Positions 16,562 through 25,691 of a DNA stretch of 64,000 nt are shown in pieces. A model generated the notes under the pieces. It was not told where the DNA came from and did no database searches. It saw only the letters and a list, made by a program, of their open reading frames with translations. Source of the DNA: Pseudomonas taetrolens (lineage in GTDB: Bacteria; Pseudomonadota; Gammaproteobacteria; Pseudomonadales; Pseudomonadaceae); assembly GCF_900475285.1 (NCBI RefSeq), contig NZ_LS483370.1, forward strand, positions 1,812,001 through 1,876,000, read 5' to 3'. The first letter of the stretch is position 1. Each line of letters opens with the position of its first letter. The position numbers and the translations under genes were made by a program.

Positions 16562-17405
16562 TGTTTTTTCCTTCCTCAAGGTTGCTCAGTGCCAGGTCCC
16601 ATTCGTGCTCTTCCACGCGAATGAAATGAGTCTTCTCGCGGGTTTCCAGAAACGGCACCCCCTTGCCCATCCGGGTATCGCAGATGATGACCCGAGGTTG
16701 GGGTCCGGCATGGCTGCGCGCGGCATCGAACGCGGCGACCAGTGCTTCCAGATCGTTGCCGTCCACCCGCTGGGTGAACCAGCCGAACGCTTGCCAGCGG
16801 TCAACGATGGGCTCGAACGAAAGGATTTCACTGGAGTGACCATCTGCCTGCTGGTTGTTGACGTCGACAATGGCGATCAGGTTATCGAGCTTCCAGTGGG
16901 AGGCTGACATCACGGCTTCCCAGGTCGATCCCTCGTTCAACTCGCCGTCCGACAGCAAGTTGTAGACGAATGCCGTCGAGCGTTTGCGCTTGAGCCCCAG
17001 GCAAGCACCCACGGCGATGCCCAGCCCCTGACCCAGCGAGCCTCCGGTGATTTCCATGCCCGGGGTATAGGCGGCCATTCCTGACATCGGCAAGCGGCTG
17101 TCATCCGAACCGTAGGTTTCCAGTTCATCCAGCGGAATGATCCGGGCTTCGATCAAGGCCGCGTACAGCGCAATGGCGTAATGACCGATCGACAGGTAGA
17201 AGCGGTCGCGAGCCTCCCATTCAGGGTCTTGCGGGCGATAGTTCATCGCATGAAAATACGACACGGCCAGCAGGTCGGCTGCCCCCAGAGCCTGGCCGAC
17301 ATAGCCCTGACCCTGGACTTGACCCATTTTCAGCGCATGCCGGCGAATGTTGTGAGCCCGTTCGACCAAGGGGATGGATGACGCGGATGAAGAATGTGCA
17401 GTCAT
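16554..17405 (-). CDS. Transketolase-like enzyme, N-terminal (thiamine diphosphate) subunit
   Basis: A 283-residue protein equal to the first half of transketolase. The diphosphate-binding motif reads SDGELNEG ... VDVNNQQ, with Ser in place of the first Gly of the usual GDG but with the metal-binding Asp and Asn kept. GHYAIALYA and GGSLGQGLGIAVG are other family marks. It forms the cofactor site with the downstream subunit. GGAG precedes the ATG at 17405. It is third of four genes in one operon (SDR, MFS, this, C subunit), so it probably transfers a two-carbon ketol unit from the oxidised product of the imported compound. Confidence 0.9.
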   Translation of the reverse strand: MTAHSSSASSIPLVERAHNIRRHALKMGQVQGQGYVGQALGAADLLAVSYFHAMNYRPQDPEWEARDRFYLSIGHYAIALYAALIEARIIPLDELETYGSDDSRLPMSGMAAYTPGMEITGGSLGQGLGIAVGACLGLKRKRSTAFVYNLLSDGELNEGSTWEAVMSASHWKLDNLIAIVDVNNQQADGHSSEILSFEPIVDRWQAFGWFTQRVDGNDLEALVAAFDAARSHAGPQPRVIICDTRMGKGVPFLETREKTHFIRVEEHEWDLALSNLEEGKNNE

Positions 17406-17423
17406 GATGAAAACTCCGTTAAC

Positions 17424-18722
17424 TCAACGATTGACCAGGGCGGCGGGAATGCGCAGTACCAGCAAGGCACCGCCTGCCAGGACGCCGGTAATCAGGTACA
17501 TGCCGATGGCGCTTGAACCCGTGAGGGTGGTAACCCAGCCGATCAGATAGGGCGAAAAGAAACCGGCAAGGTTGGCGAAACTGTTGACGGCGGCGATACC
17601 CGCGGCAGCGGATACACCGCCCAGCAACGTGGTGGGCAACATCCAGAACATGGATGAGGCAGACAGAATGCCGGACGCCGCGAGGCACAGGCTGAGAATG
17701 GACAGCAGCAAGTTGCCGCCCATCGCAGCCGCCAGTGTCAGGCCGAATGCACCGGCAAGCATCGGGCCGATCAGGTGCCAGCGCCGCTCACGGTGTTTGT
17801 CACCGCTGCGTCCCACCAGCAGCATCGCGGCAATGGCGCAGAGGTACGGCAGGCTGGTCAGCAGCCCGACTTTCATCGGATCGGAGACTCCTGCGTTACG
17901 CACCAGTGTCGGTAACCAGAAGGTGATTGCGTACTGCCCCATCACGACGCAGAAGTAGATGGAGGCCAGCAACCAGAGGCGACGGTCGCGAATGAAGTCC
18001 CCCACAGAAGCATGCTTGACCTTGTGCTGTTCATCCTCTGCCAGTTCTTGACTGACCAGGTCCTTTTCTTCGTCACTGAGCCAGCTGGCCTGATGTACGC
18101 CGTCCTTGAGATAACTCAACACCAGAAGCCCGACGACCACCGTGGGCACGGCTTCCAGTACGAACATCCATTGCCAGCCCGCCCATCCGTGGACACCGGC
18201 AAAATGCGTCATGATCCAGCCCGATAGCGGGCCGCCGACCATGCCGGAAAGCGGAATGGCGATGAACCACAACACGGTCATGCGCGCTCGCCGGTACGAC
18301 GGAAACCAGTAGGTCAGATACAACAATAAACCGGGCGCGAGACCCGCTTCGGCGATCCCCAGCAGAAAACGCAGCAGATAAAATTGCCAGGCCGTTTCGA
18401 CAAAAGCGAACAGCGCGGAAATGATGCCCCAGGTGATCATGATGCGGGCGATCCAGATCCGCGCACCGATCTTGTGGAGCATGATGTTGCTGGGAACTTC
18501 ACAGAGGAAATAACCGATGAAGAAGACACCGGCGCCCAGTCCATAAACCGTTTCACTGAGCGCCAGATCGTTCATCATCTGCAACTTGGCAAAGCCGATG
18601 TTGACCCGGTCGAGATAAGCACACAGGTAACACAGCATCAGGAACGGCATCAGGCGCCATGCGGTTTTACGGTAGGCGTTGGAGCGCACGGTCGAAACCG
18701 CTTCGAGCGACAGGGTGGTCAT
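17424..18722 (-). CDS. MFS transporter, anion:cation symporter (ACS) family
   Basis: A 432-residue, 12-helix permease with the ACS marks CAYLDRVNIGFAKLQM, GARIWIARIM and GRSGDKHRERRWH. It is similar along its length to the transporter at 2839-4155, and both sit beside a GcvA-like LysR and sugar-type enzymes. ACS permeases carry organic acid anions, so the substrate is probably a hydroxy or sugar acid. It lies 18 bases upstream of the transketolase N subunit. Confidence 0.88.
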   Translation of the reverse strand: MTTLSLEAVSTVRSNAYRKTAWRLMPFLMLCYLCAYLDRVNIGFAKLQMMNDLALSETVYGLGAGVFFIGYFLCEVPSNIMLHKIGARIWIARIMITWGIISALFAFVETAWQFYLLRFLLGIAEAGLAPGLLLYLTYWFPSYRRARMTVLWFIAIPLSGMVGGPLSGWIMTHFAGVHGWAGWQWMFVLEAVPTVVVGLLVLSYLKDGVHQASWLSDEEKDLVSQELAEDEQHKVKHASVGDFIRDRRLWLLASIYFCVVMGQYAITFWLPTLVRNAGVSDPMKVGLLTSLPYLCAIAAMLLVGRSGDKHRERRWHLIGPMLAGAFGLTLAAAMGGNLLLSILSLCLAASGILSASSMFWMLPTTLLGGVSAAAGIAAVNSFANLAGFFSPYLIGWVTTLTGSSAIGMYLITGVLAGGALLVLRIPAALVNR

Positions 18723-18751
18723 GATGGTCTGATCTCTTGTTTTTATTGACC

Positions 18752-18809
18752 GCCAGGCCCGGGGGCCTGGCTGCGTCGTCGATCCAGATCCGCGGGCCGG
18801 GTGGCCCGC
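18752..18809. repeat. Two tandem GC hairpins between SDR and MFS genes
   Basis: GCCAGGCCC/GGGCCTGGC (18752-18771, 2-base centre) and GCGGGCC/GGCCCGC (18792-18809, 4-base loop) stand side by side in the 96-base gap. No T run follows on the operon strand. They may stabilise the upstream mRNA end or damp expression into the transporter gene. Confidence 0.5.
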
Positions 18810-18818
18810 CAGGTGTCA

Positions 18819-19568
18819 TCAGTGAATCAGCATGCCGCCATTCACATCCAGCGTGATTCCCGTCAGGTAGGTGGACAGGTCGCTGGCCAGGAACAAGGCA
18901 GCATTGGCCACATCCCGGGCTTCACCCAGACGTCCCAGTGGAATGCCATCAATGATCGCGTGGCGGCGATCGTCCTGCATGAGGCCGCCCGTGATGTCGG
19001 TGTGAATCAGTCCGGGAGCGATCGAGTTCACCCGCACGTTGTCCGGACCCAGTTCACGCGCCATGGCCCGGGCCAGGCCCAGTACGCCTGCCTTCGCCGC
19101 GCTATAGTGCGGGCCGCCGAAAATGCCGCCCCCGCGTTGCGCGGACACCGATGACATGCACACGATGCTGCCGCTCGCTTGCTGGCGCATGGTGGGAATG
19201 ACGGCCTGAGACATCAGCAAGGTGCCGCGCAAACTGACATCCAGCACCTTGTCGTAATCCGAAGGGCGGATGTCCAGGGTCTTGAGGGGTTGGGTGATGC
19301 CAGCGTTATTGACCAGAATGTCGATGCGGCCAAAATGTTCGATGATGCGTGCAACGGCCAGCTGCACCTGGGATTCGTCCGCGACGTTGGCCGCGAGACC
19401 GAGGTGACCTTCACCCAGAGACGCTGCGGCGTCCCGTGCGGCGGCCAGATCCAGATCGAGGATCACGACGCGGGCACCCTCTCGGGCGAAGGTGGTGGCG
19501 GTGGCGCGGCCAATGCCACGTGCGGAGGCTGCGCCGGTGATGATCGCAACTTTGCCTTGTAGAAGCAT
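18819..19568 (-). CDS. Short-chain dehydrogenase/reductase (SDR)
   Basis: A 249-residue classical SDR. It has a cofactor motif TGAASARGIG with two extra residues at positions 10-19, NNAG near 88, catalytic Ser in SSVSAQ near 142 and the YSAAK motif near 157. The C-terminal DVNGG is typical. Classical SDRs oxidise or reduce secondary alcohols with NAD(P)H. The frame extends upstream, but ATG at 19568 has AGAGG nine bases before it. It is first in the operon, divergent from the LysR, and probably oxidises the imported polyol or sugar acid before the transketolase step. Confidence 0.9.
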   Translation of the reverse strand: MLLQGKVAIITGAASARGIGRATATTFAREGARVVILDLDLAAARDAAASLGEGHLGLAANVADESQVQLAVARIIEHFGRIDILVNNAGITQPLKTLDIRPSDYDKVLDVSLRGTLLMSQAVIPTMRQQASGSIVCMSSVSAQRGGGIFGGPHYSAAKAGVLGLARAMARELGPDNVRVNSIAPGLIHTDITGGLMQDDRRHAIIDGIPLGRLGEARDVANAALFLASDLSTYLTGITLDVNGGMLIH

Positions 19569-19669
19569 GTGAGAGAACCTCTGATTATTCTTATTGGGTC
19601 GACCCGCAATGAATCGATGCCTCAGCTTGGCCTCCCGCCGGGGCTCGAGCAATAACGAGACTCTCACTC

Positions 19670-19692
19670 AGTGCTGAAAAAAATTCAGCACT
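19670..19692. promoter_or_regulatory. Inverted-repeat operator between SDR operon and LysR
   Basis: AGTGCTGAA (19670-19678) and TTCAGCACT (19684-19692) form a perfect 9-bp dyad around five A residues in the 198-base divergent gap. The symmetry suits a LysR recognition site, and the position is about 75 bases before the LysR start. Confidence 0.6.
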
Positions 19693-19766
19693 CGCCAGCG
19701 ATCTGCTTCGATGCTTGAATAGCCGAACGCCCGGTTCAAGCCTTTTGCAGCGGAATAATCGAGATC

Positions 19767-20681
19767 ATGAAGTCAGCTGGCGATGCACCTTCAATCCTGC
19801 CACCCCTGAAAGCCATTCAGGCCTTCGAGCAAACAGCACGCTTTGGCAATGTCGCCCGTGCCGCAGAACTGCTCGACCTGACGCCCTCGGCTGTTAGCCA
19901 CCAACTGGCCAAACTGGAAGCCATGATTGGTCGGCAATTGTTCTTGCGTACCGCCCGGGGTGTGACGTTGACCCCGGTGGGCGAGCAATACCTGACCGAG
20001 GTCTCCGGACTGCTTCACAGCCTGGCCGTCGCCACCGAGCGCGCCGCCAGTGATGTCAGCCTCGACTGCCTGCGGTTGCACTCGTCGCCCAGTTTTGGCC
20101 TGCTGTGGCTGATGCCGCGGCTGGAGCAGTTTCGCGAGAGCCATCCTGATATCCAGCTCAATCTCTCATGCTCGTACGAGTCGCTGCATTTCAGTCGTGA
20201 CAAAATTGATGTCGACATCCGGCATGGCATGCCCAACTGGCCGAGCTACGAAGTCCGTACCGTTCGCGACGAAAAAATCGCGGTGCTGGCTTCTCCGAAA
20301 CTTCTGGCAAAGCGCCCGATAAACGCTGTCGCCGACTTGCTGGACAGCCCGTTGATCCTCTCGGAAGCCACGCTGATCAAGTGGCCTCAACTGTTCGCGC
20401 AATACGGCCTGTCACGGCCTGAAAAGCCTTATACGCTGAGCTTCGATCGTTCATACATGACGCTGGAGGCTGCCAGTCACGGCCTTGGCTTTGCCCTGGA
20501 AAGCACCTTACTGGCACAGGCGTATCTGGCGCGGAGAGACCTGGTTGAAGTTGCGCCGCAACTGAGTGCCTCAATCACGGCGCACCATCTGGTTTTCCCC
20601 AGGGCGCACTCGAACTTTCCACGGGTCAGACGCTTTCTGGAGTGGATGCAGCAGGAGCTCGGACACGACTTTACGTATTAG
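19767..20681 (+). CDS. LysR-family transcriptional regulator (GcvA-like)
   Basis: A 304-residue LysR protein with the GcvA-type N terminus (PPLKAIQAFEQTARFGNVARAAELL, TPSAVSHQLAKLE) and a normal effector domain. It is divergent from the SDR-MFS-transketolase operon and is its likely regulator. Its stop overlaps the convergent GNAT gene by 4 bases. Confidence 0.9.
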   Translation: MKSAGDAPSILPPLKAIQAFEQTARFGNVARAAELLDLTPSAVSHQLAKLEAMIGRQLFLRTARGVTLTPVGEQYLTEVSGLLHSLAVATERAASDVSLDCLRLHSSPSFGLLWLMPRLEQFRESHPDIQLNLSCSYESLHFSRDKIDVDIRHGMPNWPSYEVRTVRDEKIAVLASPKLLAKRPINAVADLLDSPLILSEATLIKWPQLFAQYGLSRPEKPYTLSFDRSYMTLEAASHGLGFALESTLLAQAYLARRDLVEVAPQLSASITAHHLVFPRAHSNFPRVRRFLEWMQQELGHDFTY

Positions 20682-21184
20682 GCGATTGTAGTCGGCAGCG
20701 CCATGACCATCTCATGCCAGGCCATGCCGCCATGCTCAGAAGGCGAAGGCTGTACGTAGCGATAGCCCATTCGCTCATACAGGCCGACATGGTGTTCCTT
20801 GCACATCAAATGAATGTGGGTCTTGCCCAGACCCTGCATGCGCTGCACGAACTCGCGCATCATCAGGCTGGCGTAACCCTTGCCCTGCTGTGCCGGGTCT
20901 ACCACCACCGACATGATCACCACGTTGGGTGCATCTTCGGCATGGCCCACCAACTCCTTGAAGGCTTCATCCGACATCACCACCTGATGGGCGCAGCCGC
21001 TGTTGATGAATCCGATGATTGCCTCGGCCTGTTCCAGAATCAGAAAGCCCTGCGGGTACCGGGCAATGCGAGTTGAAATTTTCTCCAGCGTCGCGGCTTC
21101 GTCGCCTTCATAGGCGCACGACTCGATTTGATAGCAGCGGACGGCGTCTGAGGGCTTGGCATTACGAAAGTGCAGGGTGGACAT
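20678..21184 (-). CDS. GNAT-family N-acetyltransferase
   Basis: A 168-residue acetyltransferase. The acetyl-CoA loop is visible as VVDPAQQGKGYASLMM (Q/RxxGxG/A type) near residues 86-101, and LYERMGYRYV is the usual C-terminal strand-helix. The target is unknown; arylalkylamine and ribosomal acetyltransferases share this layout. GGAG lies 6 bases before the ATG at 21184; the longer frame has no support. Confidence 0.85.
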   Translation of the reverse strand: MSTLHFRNAKPSDAVRCYQIESCAYEGDEAATLEKISTRIARYPQGFLILEQAEAIIGFINSGCAHQVVMSDEAFKELVGHAEDAPNVVIMSVVVDPAQQGKGYASLMMREFVQRMQGLGKTHIHLMCKEHHVGLYERMGYRYVQPSPSEHGGMAWHEMVMALPTTIA

Positions 21185-21274
21185 TGAATACTCCAGATCT
21201 TTAGACCGCTGCATTGTGTCGCAAAACCCGTTGGTTGACTGGGGTCCATTGACCCGTGATGCGGGAGGCATGCA

Positions 21275-21287
21275 GTGGCATTGCCAC
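21275..21287. repeat. 13-bp palindrome upstream of AraC-type regulator
   Basis: GTGGCA-T-TGCCAC lies in the 270-base gap between the GNAT gene and the GlxA-like regulator, close to a smaller GGGTC-CATT-GACCC dyad at about 21243-21256. These are candidate operator half-sites; nothing else is seen in the gap. Confidence 0.3.
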
Positions 21288-21454
21288 GTCACCCTGTTCA
21301 GGCGATGATCGGTTGGCCTCTTAGGTTCTTTGTCGTGGATAACCGGGTGCGGTAGTGTGCTGTTGCAGCGTCTGCCTCGATGGCTGATCCGCCGGGTCAG
21401 GAACCACCGATCCTGGAGGGAGGCTCATCTTAATCCTGCCAAGCGAGGCGAACG

Positions 21455-22468
21455 TTGATCGAGCGACGTCAGTTCAGTGGTGCAATGAAGGGCAAGAACC
21501 TTCGTTATCTGAAAGAGCATGAAGGCCAGGCGGCCTTGGGCGCCCGGGCAGGTTTTTTACTGCTGGAGCACTTTTCGTTACCTGCATTTACCCAGGCGCT
21601 CGATACGATCATTACGGCGAACCTGCTTAGGCCGGAGCTGTTCACCAGCAAGACCTTTGGCCTGACCAAAGGGGAAGTGATCAGCGATCTGGGGCTGGTG
21701 ATCCGCCCCGATGACCAGCTTTCCCACGCGCAGATACAAGACCTGGATCTATTGGTGATCTGCGGCGGATACCGCACAGAGCTCAAGGCCGATGAGCGGC
21801 TTCTGGGTTTGCTGCAGGGAGCATGTGAGCTGGGCGTTAGCCTGGCGGGGATATGGAACGGCGCCTGGTTCCTGGGGCGGGCGGGGCTACTCGACGGGTA
21901 TCGGTGTGCGATTCATCCCGAACATCGTCCCGCGTTGGCAGAGCTTGCACGGCTGGCGCAGGTCACCAGTGAAGCGTACGTGGTGGATCGCGACCGCCTT
22001 ACGGCCTCCAGCCCGACGGGCTCGTTCTACATGGCTCTGGAATGGATCAGGACCTTGTACGACAAGGGGCTTACCGACGGGATAGAAGACATCCTTGCAT
22101 TTGAGGCGTCCCGTTACCGGCGGATAAAACCGTCGTTGAATGCATCGGTGAGCGGACCTTTGCGCGAAGTGGTCAATTTGATGGACGCCAATCTGGAGGA
22201 GCCGCTTGAGCTGGAAACGCTGTGCCTCTATGCCGGGCGTTCACGCCGGCAGATCGAGCGCCTGTTTAAAGATCAACTCGGGACCACCCCCCAGCGCTAC
22301 TACATGGATTTGCGCATCACTGAAGCCCGCCGCTTGCTGCAGCACACATCATTGAATATCGTCGACGTTTCAGTGGCGTGCGGTTTTGTATCACCCAGCC
22401 ATTTCAGCAAGTGTTACTGCGCCTACTTTGGTTATCGACCGTCCAAGGAAGCGAGGTTGATCAAATAG
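21455..22468 (+). CDS. GlxA-family AraC-type transcriptional regulator with DJ-1/PfpI-like domain
   Basis: 337 residues: DJ-1-like domain about 30-200, then the double helix-turn-helix AraC domain about 235-332 (ETLCLYAGRSRRQIERLFK, VDVSVACGFVSPSHFSKCY). The nucleophile-elbow region reads LAGIWNGAWFL, lacking the usual Cys, as in regulators that use the fold for ligand sensing. Related Pseudomonas proteins control arginine, betaine, carnitine and sarcosine use. The start is placed at TTG 21455 because GAGG lies 6 bases before it; ATG 21485 is the alternative. No obvious target gene is adjacent. Confidence 0.85.
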   Translation: MIERRQFSGAMKGKNLRYLKEHEGQAALGARAGFLLLEHFSLPAFTQALDTIITANLLRPELFTSKTFGLTKGEVISDLGLVIRPDDQLSHAQIQDLDLLVICGGYRTELKADERLLGLLQGACELGVSLAGIWNGAWFLGRAGLLDGYRCAIHPEHRPALAELARLAQVTSEAYVVDRDRLTASSPTGSFYMALEWIRTLYDKGLTDGIEDILAFEASRYRRIKPSLNASVSGPLREVVNLMDANLEEPLELETLCLYAGRSRRQIERLFKDQLGTTPQRYYMDLRITEARRLLQHTSLNIVDVSVACGFVSPSHFSKCYCAYFGYRPSKEARLIK

Positions 22469-22552
22469 CCGTTAACCCAAGCAGCGGGTGTGGTGCTTCT
22501 CCAGGCGCTCGATGTCCCGCAGGTGATGAGTGTTCCTGATCAGGTACTTTCC

Positions 22553-23377
22553 ATGTCGATAGAGGCCACGCCGGCTACCCCCCGATTCTGGCGAGACGCA
22601 CAGCTGCCCTTCATCGAGGCCCGTTCGATAGAGGATGGCCGTGAGGTCTGCTACGCCCTGCATTCCCATGAGATTTTCTCCATTGGTGCGATTACCTCGG
22701 GGTGCAGTCTCTACCTGCATGAAAAGACCCGGCACACCATCCGTCGCGGTACGGTGGTGCTGATGAATCCGGGTGAAGTCCACGCCTGCAATCCGATTGA
22801 GGATCAACCCTGGTCCTACGTGATGATGTATGTGGATGCGCACTGGCTGGCCAACCTTCAGCAGGGCTGTGACAACGGCGCGGCGCAGGGATTCGAGCCG
22901 CTTGCGGCGACTCACACGACATCCCCCGCTTTGTTCGAAGGGCTGATGGGGCTGTACACACAGCTGATTGATCCGAGCCTCGACGCGCTGGTCAAATACG
23001 AAGCCGCCGTGGCTTTTTTCATGCGGATGCAGCAGACGCTGGGTGGTCCGGTTCCACCGTTGAAGAAGGTCAATCCGAAGGTGGAGCGCGCTGCCGAGTA
23101 CATCAACGCGCATTTCCTGCATGCAGTCCGCCTGCACGATATCTGCGAGGCTGCGAGTTTGTCGGAGGCTTATCTGATCCGCGCTTTCGAGCAGCGCTAC
23201 CACATGACACCACATGCCTACCTGATTAACCGGCGGATCCAGCACGCCCAGACGCAACTGCGCAAAGGTGCACAGATCGCCGATATCGCCCAGGCCACCG
23301 GGTTCGCGGATCAGGCGCATTTTCAGCGGGTATTCAAAAAACATCTGGCGGCCACACCGGGCCAGTACAAGCTTTAA
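22553..23377 (+). CDS. AraC-family transcriptional regulator
   Basis: A 274-residue regulator: N-terminal cupin sensor about 15-110 (CYALHSHEIFSIGAI, GTVVLMNPGEVHACNP), then the AraC helix-turn-helix pair about 170-270 (LHDICEAASLSEAYLIRAFEQR, IADIAQATGFADQAHFQRVFKK). The upstream in-frame ATG codons lack a well-spaced ribosome site; AGG before 22553 fits. It converges with the LysE-type exporter gene, overlapping its stop by 4 bases; this regulator type is often encoded beside the exporter it controls. Confidence 0.88.
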   Translation: MSIEATPATPRFWRDAQLPFIEARSIEDGREVCYALHSHEIFSIGAITSGCSLYLHEKTRHTIRRGTVVLMNPGEVHACNPIEDQPWSYVMMYVDAHWLANLQQGCDNGAAQGFEPLAATHTTSPALFEGLMGLYTQLIDPSLDALVKYEAAVAFFMRMQQTLGGPVPPLKKVNPKVERAAEYINAHFLHAVRLHDICEAASLSEAYLIRAFEQRYHMTPHAYLINRRIQHAQTQLRKGAQIADIAQATGFADQAHFQRVFKKHLAATPGQYKL

Positions 23378-23961
23378 ACAAACAGCAAGGACAACGCACA
23401 GCCTGCGAGCATGGCAGCCATGCAGCGGTTGAACAGGCGGATACGGGCCGCGCTGCGCAGGTATTGCCCCAGGAACGCCCCGGCAAAGGCCCAGCAGGCT
23501 ACCGACAGGTAGCAGACCACAAAGTAGATCAGTGCGAATGACCAGATCAGGGTGGTTTCTGCGCTGGCGACGAAGGCTCCCATCCCGGCAACTGCAGCCA
23601 GCCAGGCCTTGGGGTTGAGCCATTGCATGACGGCGCCGCGCAGGTATGACGGCTGCTGTGTGGCCCGGTCAACCCTCAGTTCTCCATCATCGGCTGCCAG
23701 TTTCCAGGCCAGATACAGCAGGAAGGCAACGCCCGCCCAGCGAATCAGTTCGGTGAGGATTGGCCACTGTTTCAGAACCTCATGCAGTCCGAAGCCGGTA
23801 AACAGTAGCAGTACCACAAAGCCGGCCGTTGCTCCGAACACATGACGCAAGCTGGGGACAAGCCCGAACTGCATCCCGGAACTCAGGGCCACGACGTTAA
23901 CCGGGCCCGGAGAAATGGATGCCGCCAGGGCAAACGCTGCCATAGAGATCAACACGCTCAT
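23374..23961 (-). CDS. LysE/RhtB-family amino acid exporter
   Basis: A 195-residue, six-helix membrane protein with the family signature SPGPVNVVALSSGMQFG near residues 17-33 and QWLNPKAWL near 113. These proteins export amino acids such as lysine, threonine or homoserine when internal levels rise. The convergent AraC regulator is a candidate controller. Confidence 0.88.
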   Translation of the reverse strand: MSVLISMAAFALAASISPGPVNVVALSSGMQFGLVPSLRHVFGATAGFVVLLLFTGFGLHEVLKQWPILTELIRWAGVAFLLYLAWKLAADDGELRVDRATQQPSYLRGAVMQWLNPKAWLAAVAGMGAFVASAETTLIWSFALIYFVVCYLSVACWAFAGAFLGQYLRSAARIRLFNRCMAAMLAGCALSLLFV

Positions 23962-24047
23962 CGCCGTTCTAATCCTTGTTGTGAGTGAGCGTACAAGGTA
24001 GACGCTGGAGTGAATGGCGTATTGAACAAAACTCCCTTGCTGGCATT

Positions 24048-25643
24048 TTATCCGGGCATTGATCCCGAGGTTCGCTCACACGGCAGGCCGTTGACCAGGC
24101 GCGGGATACCCAAAGGGTTAGCGTCTTTCAGGGCATCGGGCAGCAGGCTGTCCGGGTAGTTCTGAAAGCATACCGGGCGCAGGAAACGATCGATGGCCAG
24201 GCTGCCGACTGACGTCCCGCGGGCGTCCGAGGTGGCAGGGTAGGGGCCACCGTGAACCATCGCATCGCATACCTCGACACCTGTCGGGTAACCATTGAGC
24301 AGCAGACGCCCGGCCTTGTGCTCCAGCAACGGCACGACTTCGGCGAAGGCATGCAGGTCGGCGGGCTGCGCAATCAAGGTGGCGGTCAGTTGGCCGTGCA
24401 GGCTGTGCACGGCTTGAATCAGCTGCGCCTTGTCCGCCACTTCGACCACCAGCGTGGTCGGGCCGAACACCTCCTCTTGCAGCACCTCTGCGCCGTCGAG
24501 CAACAGGCGGATATCTGCCTGGAACAGCTGCGGGCTGGCCTGGCGACCCTGTTGCGGCTGGCCGGCGATAAGACGGATACCGGGCTGCGCAGCGAGGCGG
24601 CTGATGCCCTGGGCATAGCTGCGCAACCCGCCGGCATTGAGCAGGGTCTGGGCAGGCTGGGCGTTGAAGAACTGCCCGAGCGCTTCGACAAAATCGCTGA
24701 AAGCCGGGGAGCGGATGCCCAGCACCAGCCCCGGGCTGGTACAGAACTGGCCGGCACCCAGCATCACCGAGGCCCCCAGTTCCTGGGCAATCTGTTGCCC
24801 GCGTTCGCTCAAGGCATCCGGCAACACCAGCACCGGGTTGATACTCGACATCTCGGCAAACACCGGGATCGGTTGAGGCCTGGCCGCGGCCATGTCACAC
24901 AGCGCACGTCCGCCCGACAATGAGCCGGTAAAGCCAACCGCCTGAATCGCGGGATGCTTGACCAGTGTCGCTCCGACGCCCGCGCCGTAGATCATGTTGA
25001 ACACGCCCGCTGGCATGCTTGTCCGTTCGCCCGCGCGCTGAATCGCCAATGCCACCTGTTCGGCGGTTGCCATGTGCCCGCTGTGGGCCTTGAACACTAC
25101 CGGGCAACCCGCGGCGAGCGCGGCGGCGGTATCACCCCCGGCCGTGGAGAAGGCCAACGGGAAATTGCTCGCGCCAAACACGGCAACCGGACCTACCCCG
25201 ATGCGGTATTGACGCAGGTCCACCCGTGGCAGGGGCTTGCGCTCGGGCAATGCCTGATCGATACGGGCCCCATAAAAATCCCCCCGGCGCAGCACGTTGG
25301 CGAACAGGCGCATTTGACCGCTGGTACGGCCGCGCTCGCCCTGGATCCGCCCGGCGGGCAGGGCGGTTTCGCGACAGACGATGGCGACAAAATCATCGCC
25401 CAGGGCGTCTATTTCTTCAGCGATGGCCTCCAGGAACTCGGCGCGGCGGGCCGCGGCCAGGCTGCGAAACAACGGGTACGCCGCGCTTGCCGCCATGGCG
25501 GCGGCATCGACTTCCTGCTCGGTTGCCTGGATGAACTGATACGGCAAGGCCTCACCGGTGGTGGCATCGACACTGTGCAATTGCACCGTGCCGGCAGCGC
25601 TGCGCTGGCCGCCGATAAAGTTGTGGCCGGTAATCTGCGTCAT
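24048..25643 (-). CDS. Aldehyde dehydrogenase (NADP+), alpha-ketoglutarate-semialdehyde dehydrogenase type
   Basis: A 531-residue aldehyde dehydrogenase of the long KGSADH group. FGASNFP is at 156-162, the general base Glu264 in AEMSSINP, and the catalytic Cys301 in GAGQFCTSPG. In the L-arabinose, D-glucarate and galactarate routes this enzyme makes 2-oxoglutarate from its semialdehyde. It is last in an operon with a UxaA/GarD-type dehydratase, an MFS importer and an AraD1-like protein, which supports that role. GAGGACA precedes the ATG. Confidence 0.88.
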   Translation of the reverse strand: MTQITGHNFIGGQRSAAGTVQLHSVDATTGEALPYQFIQATEQEVDAAAMAASAAYPLFRSLAAARRAEFLEAIAEEIDALGDDFVAIVCRETALPAGRIQGERGRTSGQMRLFANVLRRGDFYGARIDQALPERKPLPRVDLRQYRIGVGPVAVFGASNFPLAFSTAGGDTAAALAAGCPVVFKAHSGHMATAEQVALAIQRAGERTSMPAGVFNMIYGAGVGATLVKHPAIQAVGFTGSLSGGRALCDMAAARPQPIPVFAEMSSINPVLVLPDALSERGQQIAQELGASVMLGAGQFCTSPGLVLGIRSPAFSDFVEALGQFFNAQPAQTLLNAGGLRSYAQGISRLAAQPGIRLIAGQPQQGRQASPQLFQADIRLLLDGAEVLQEEVFGPTTLVVEVADKAQLIQAVHSLHGQLTATLIAQPADLHAFAEVVPLLEHKAGRLLLNGYPTGVEVCDAMVHGGPYPATSDARGTSVGSLAIDRFLRPVCFQNYPDSLLPDALKDANPLGIPRLVNGLPCERTSGSMPG

Positions 25644-25691
25644 GCATGTGTCCTCAAAAAATGGGTGTTCGCGTACGGCGCCCGCAGGCGA

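Noticed and set aside
22472..23623. 383-residue open frame on the minus strand
   Set aside because: Antisense to the AraC regulator and runs into the LysE gene in another frame; no recognisable domain.
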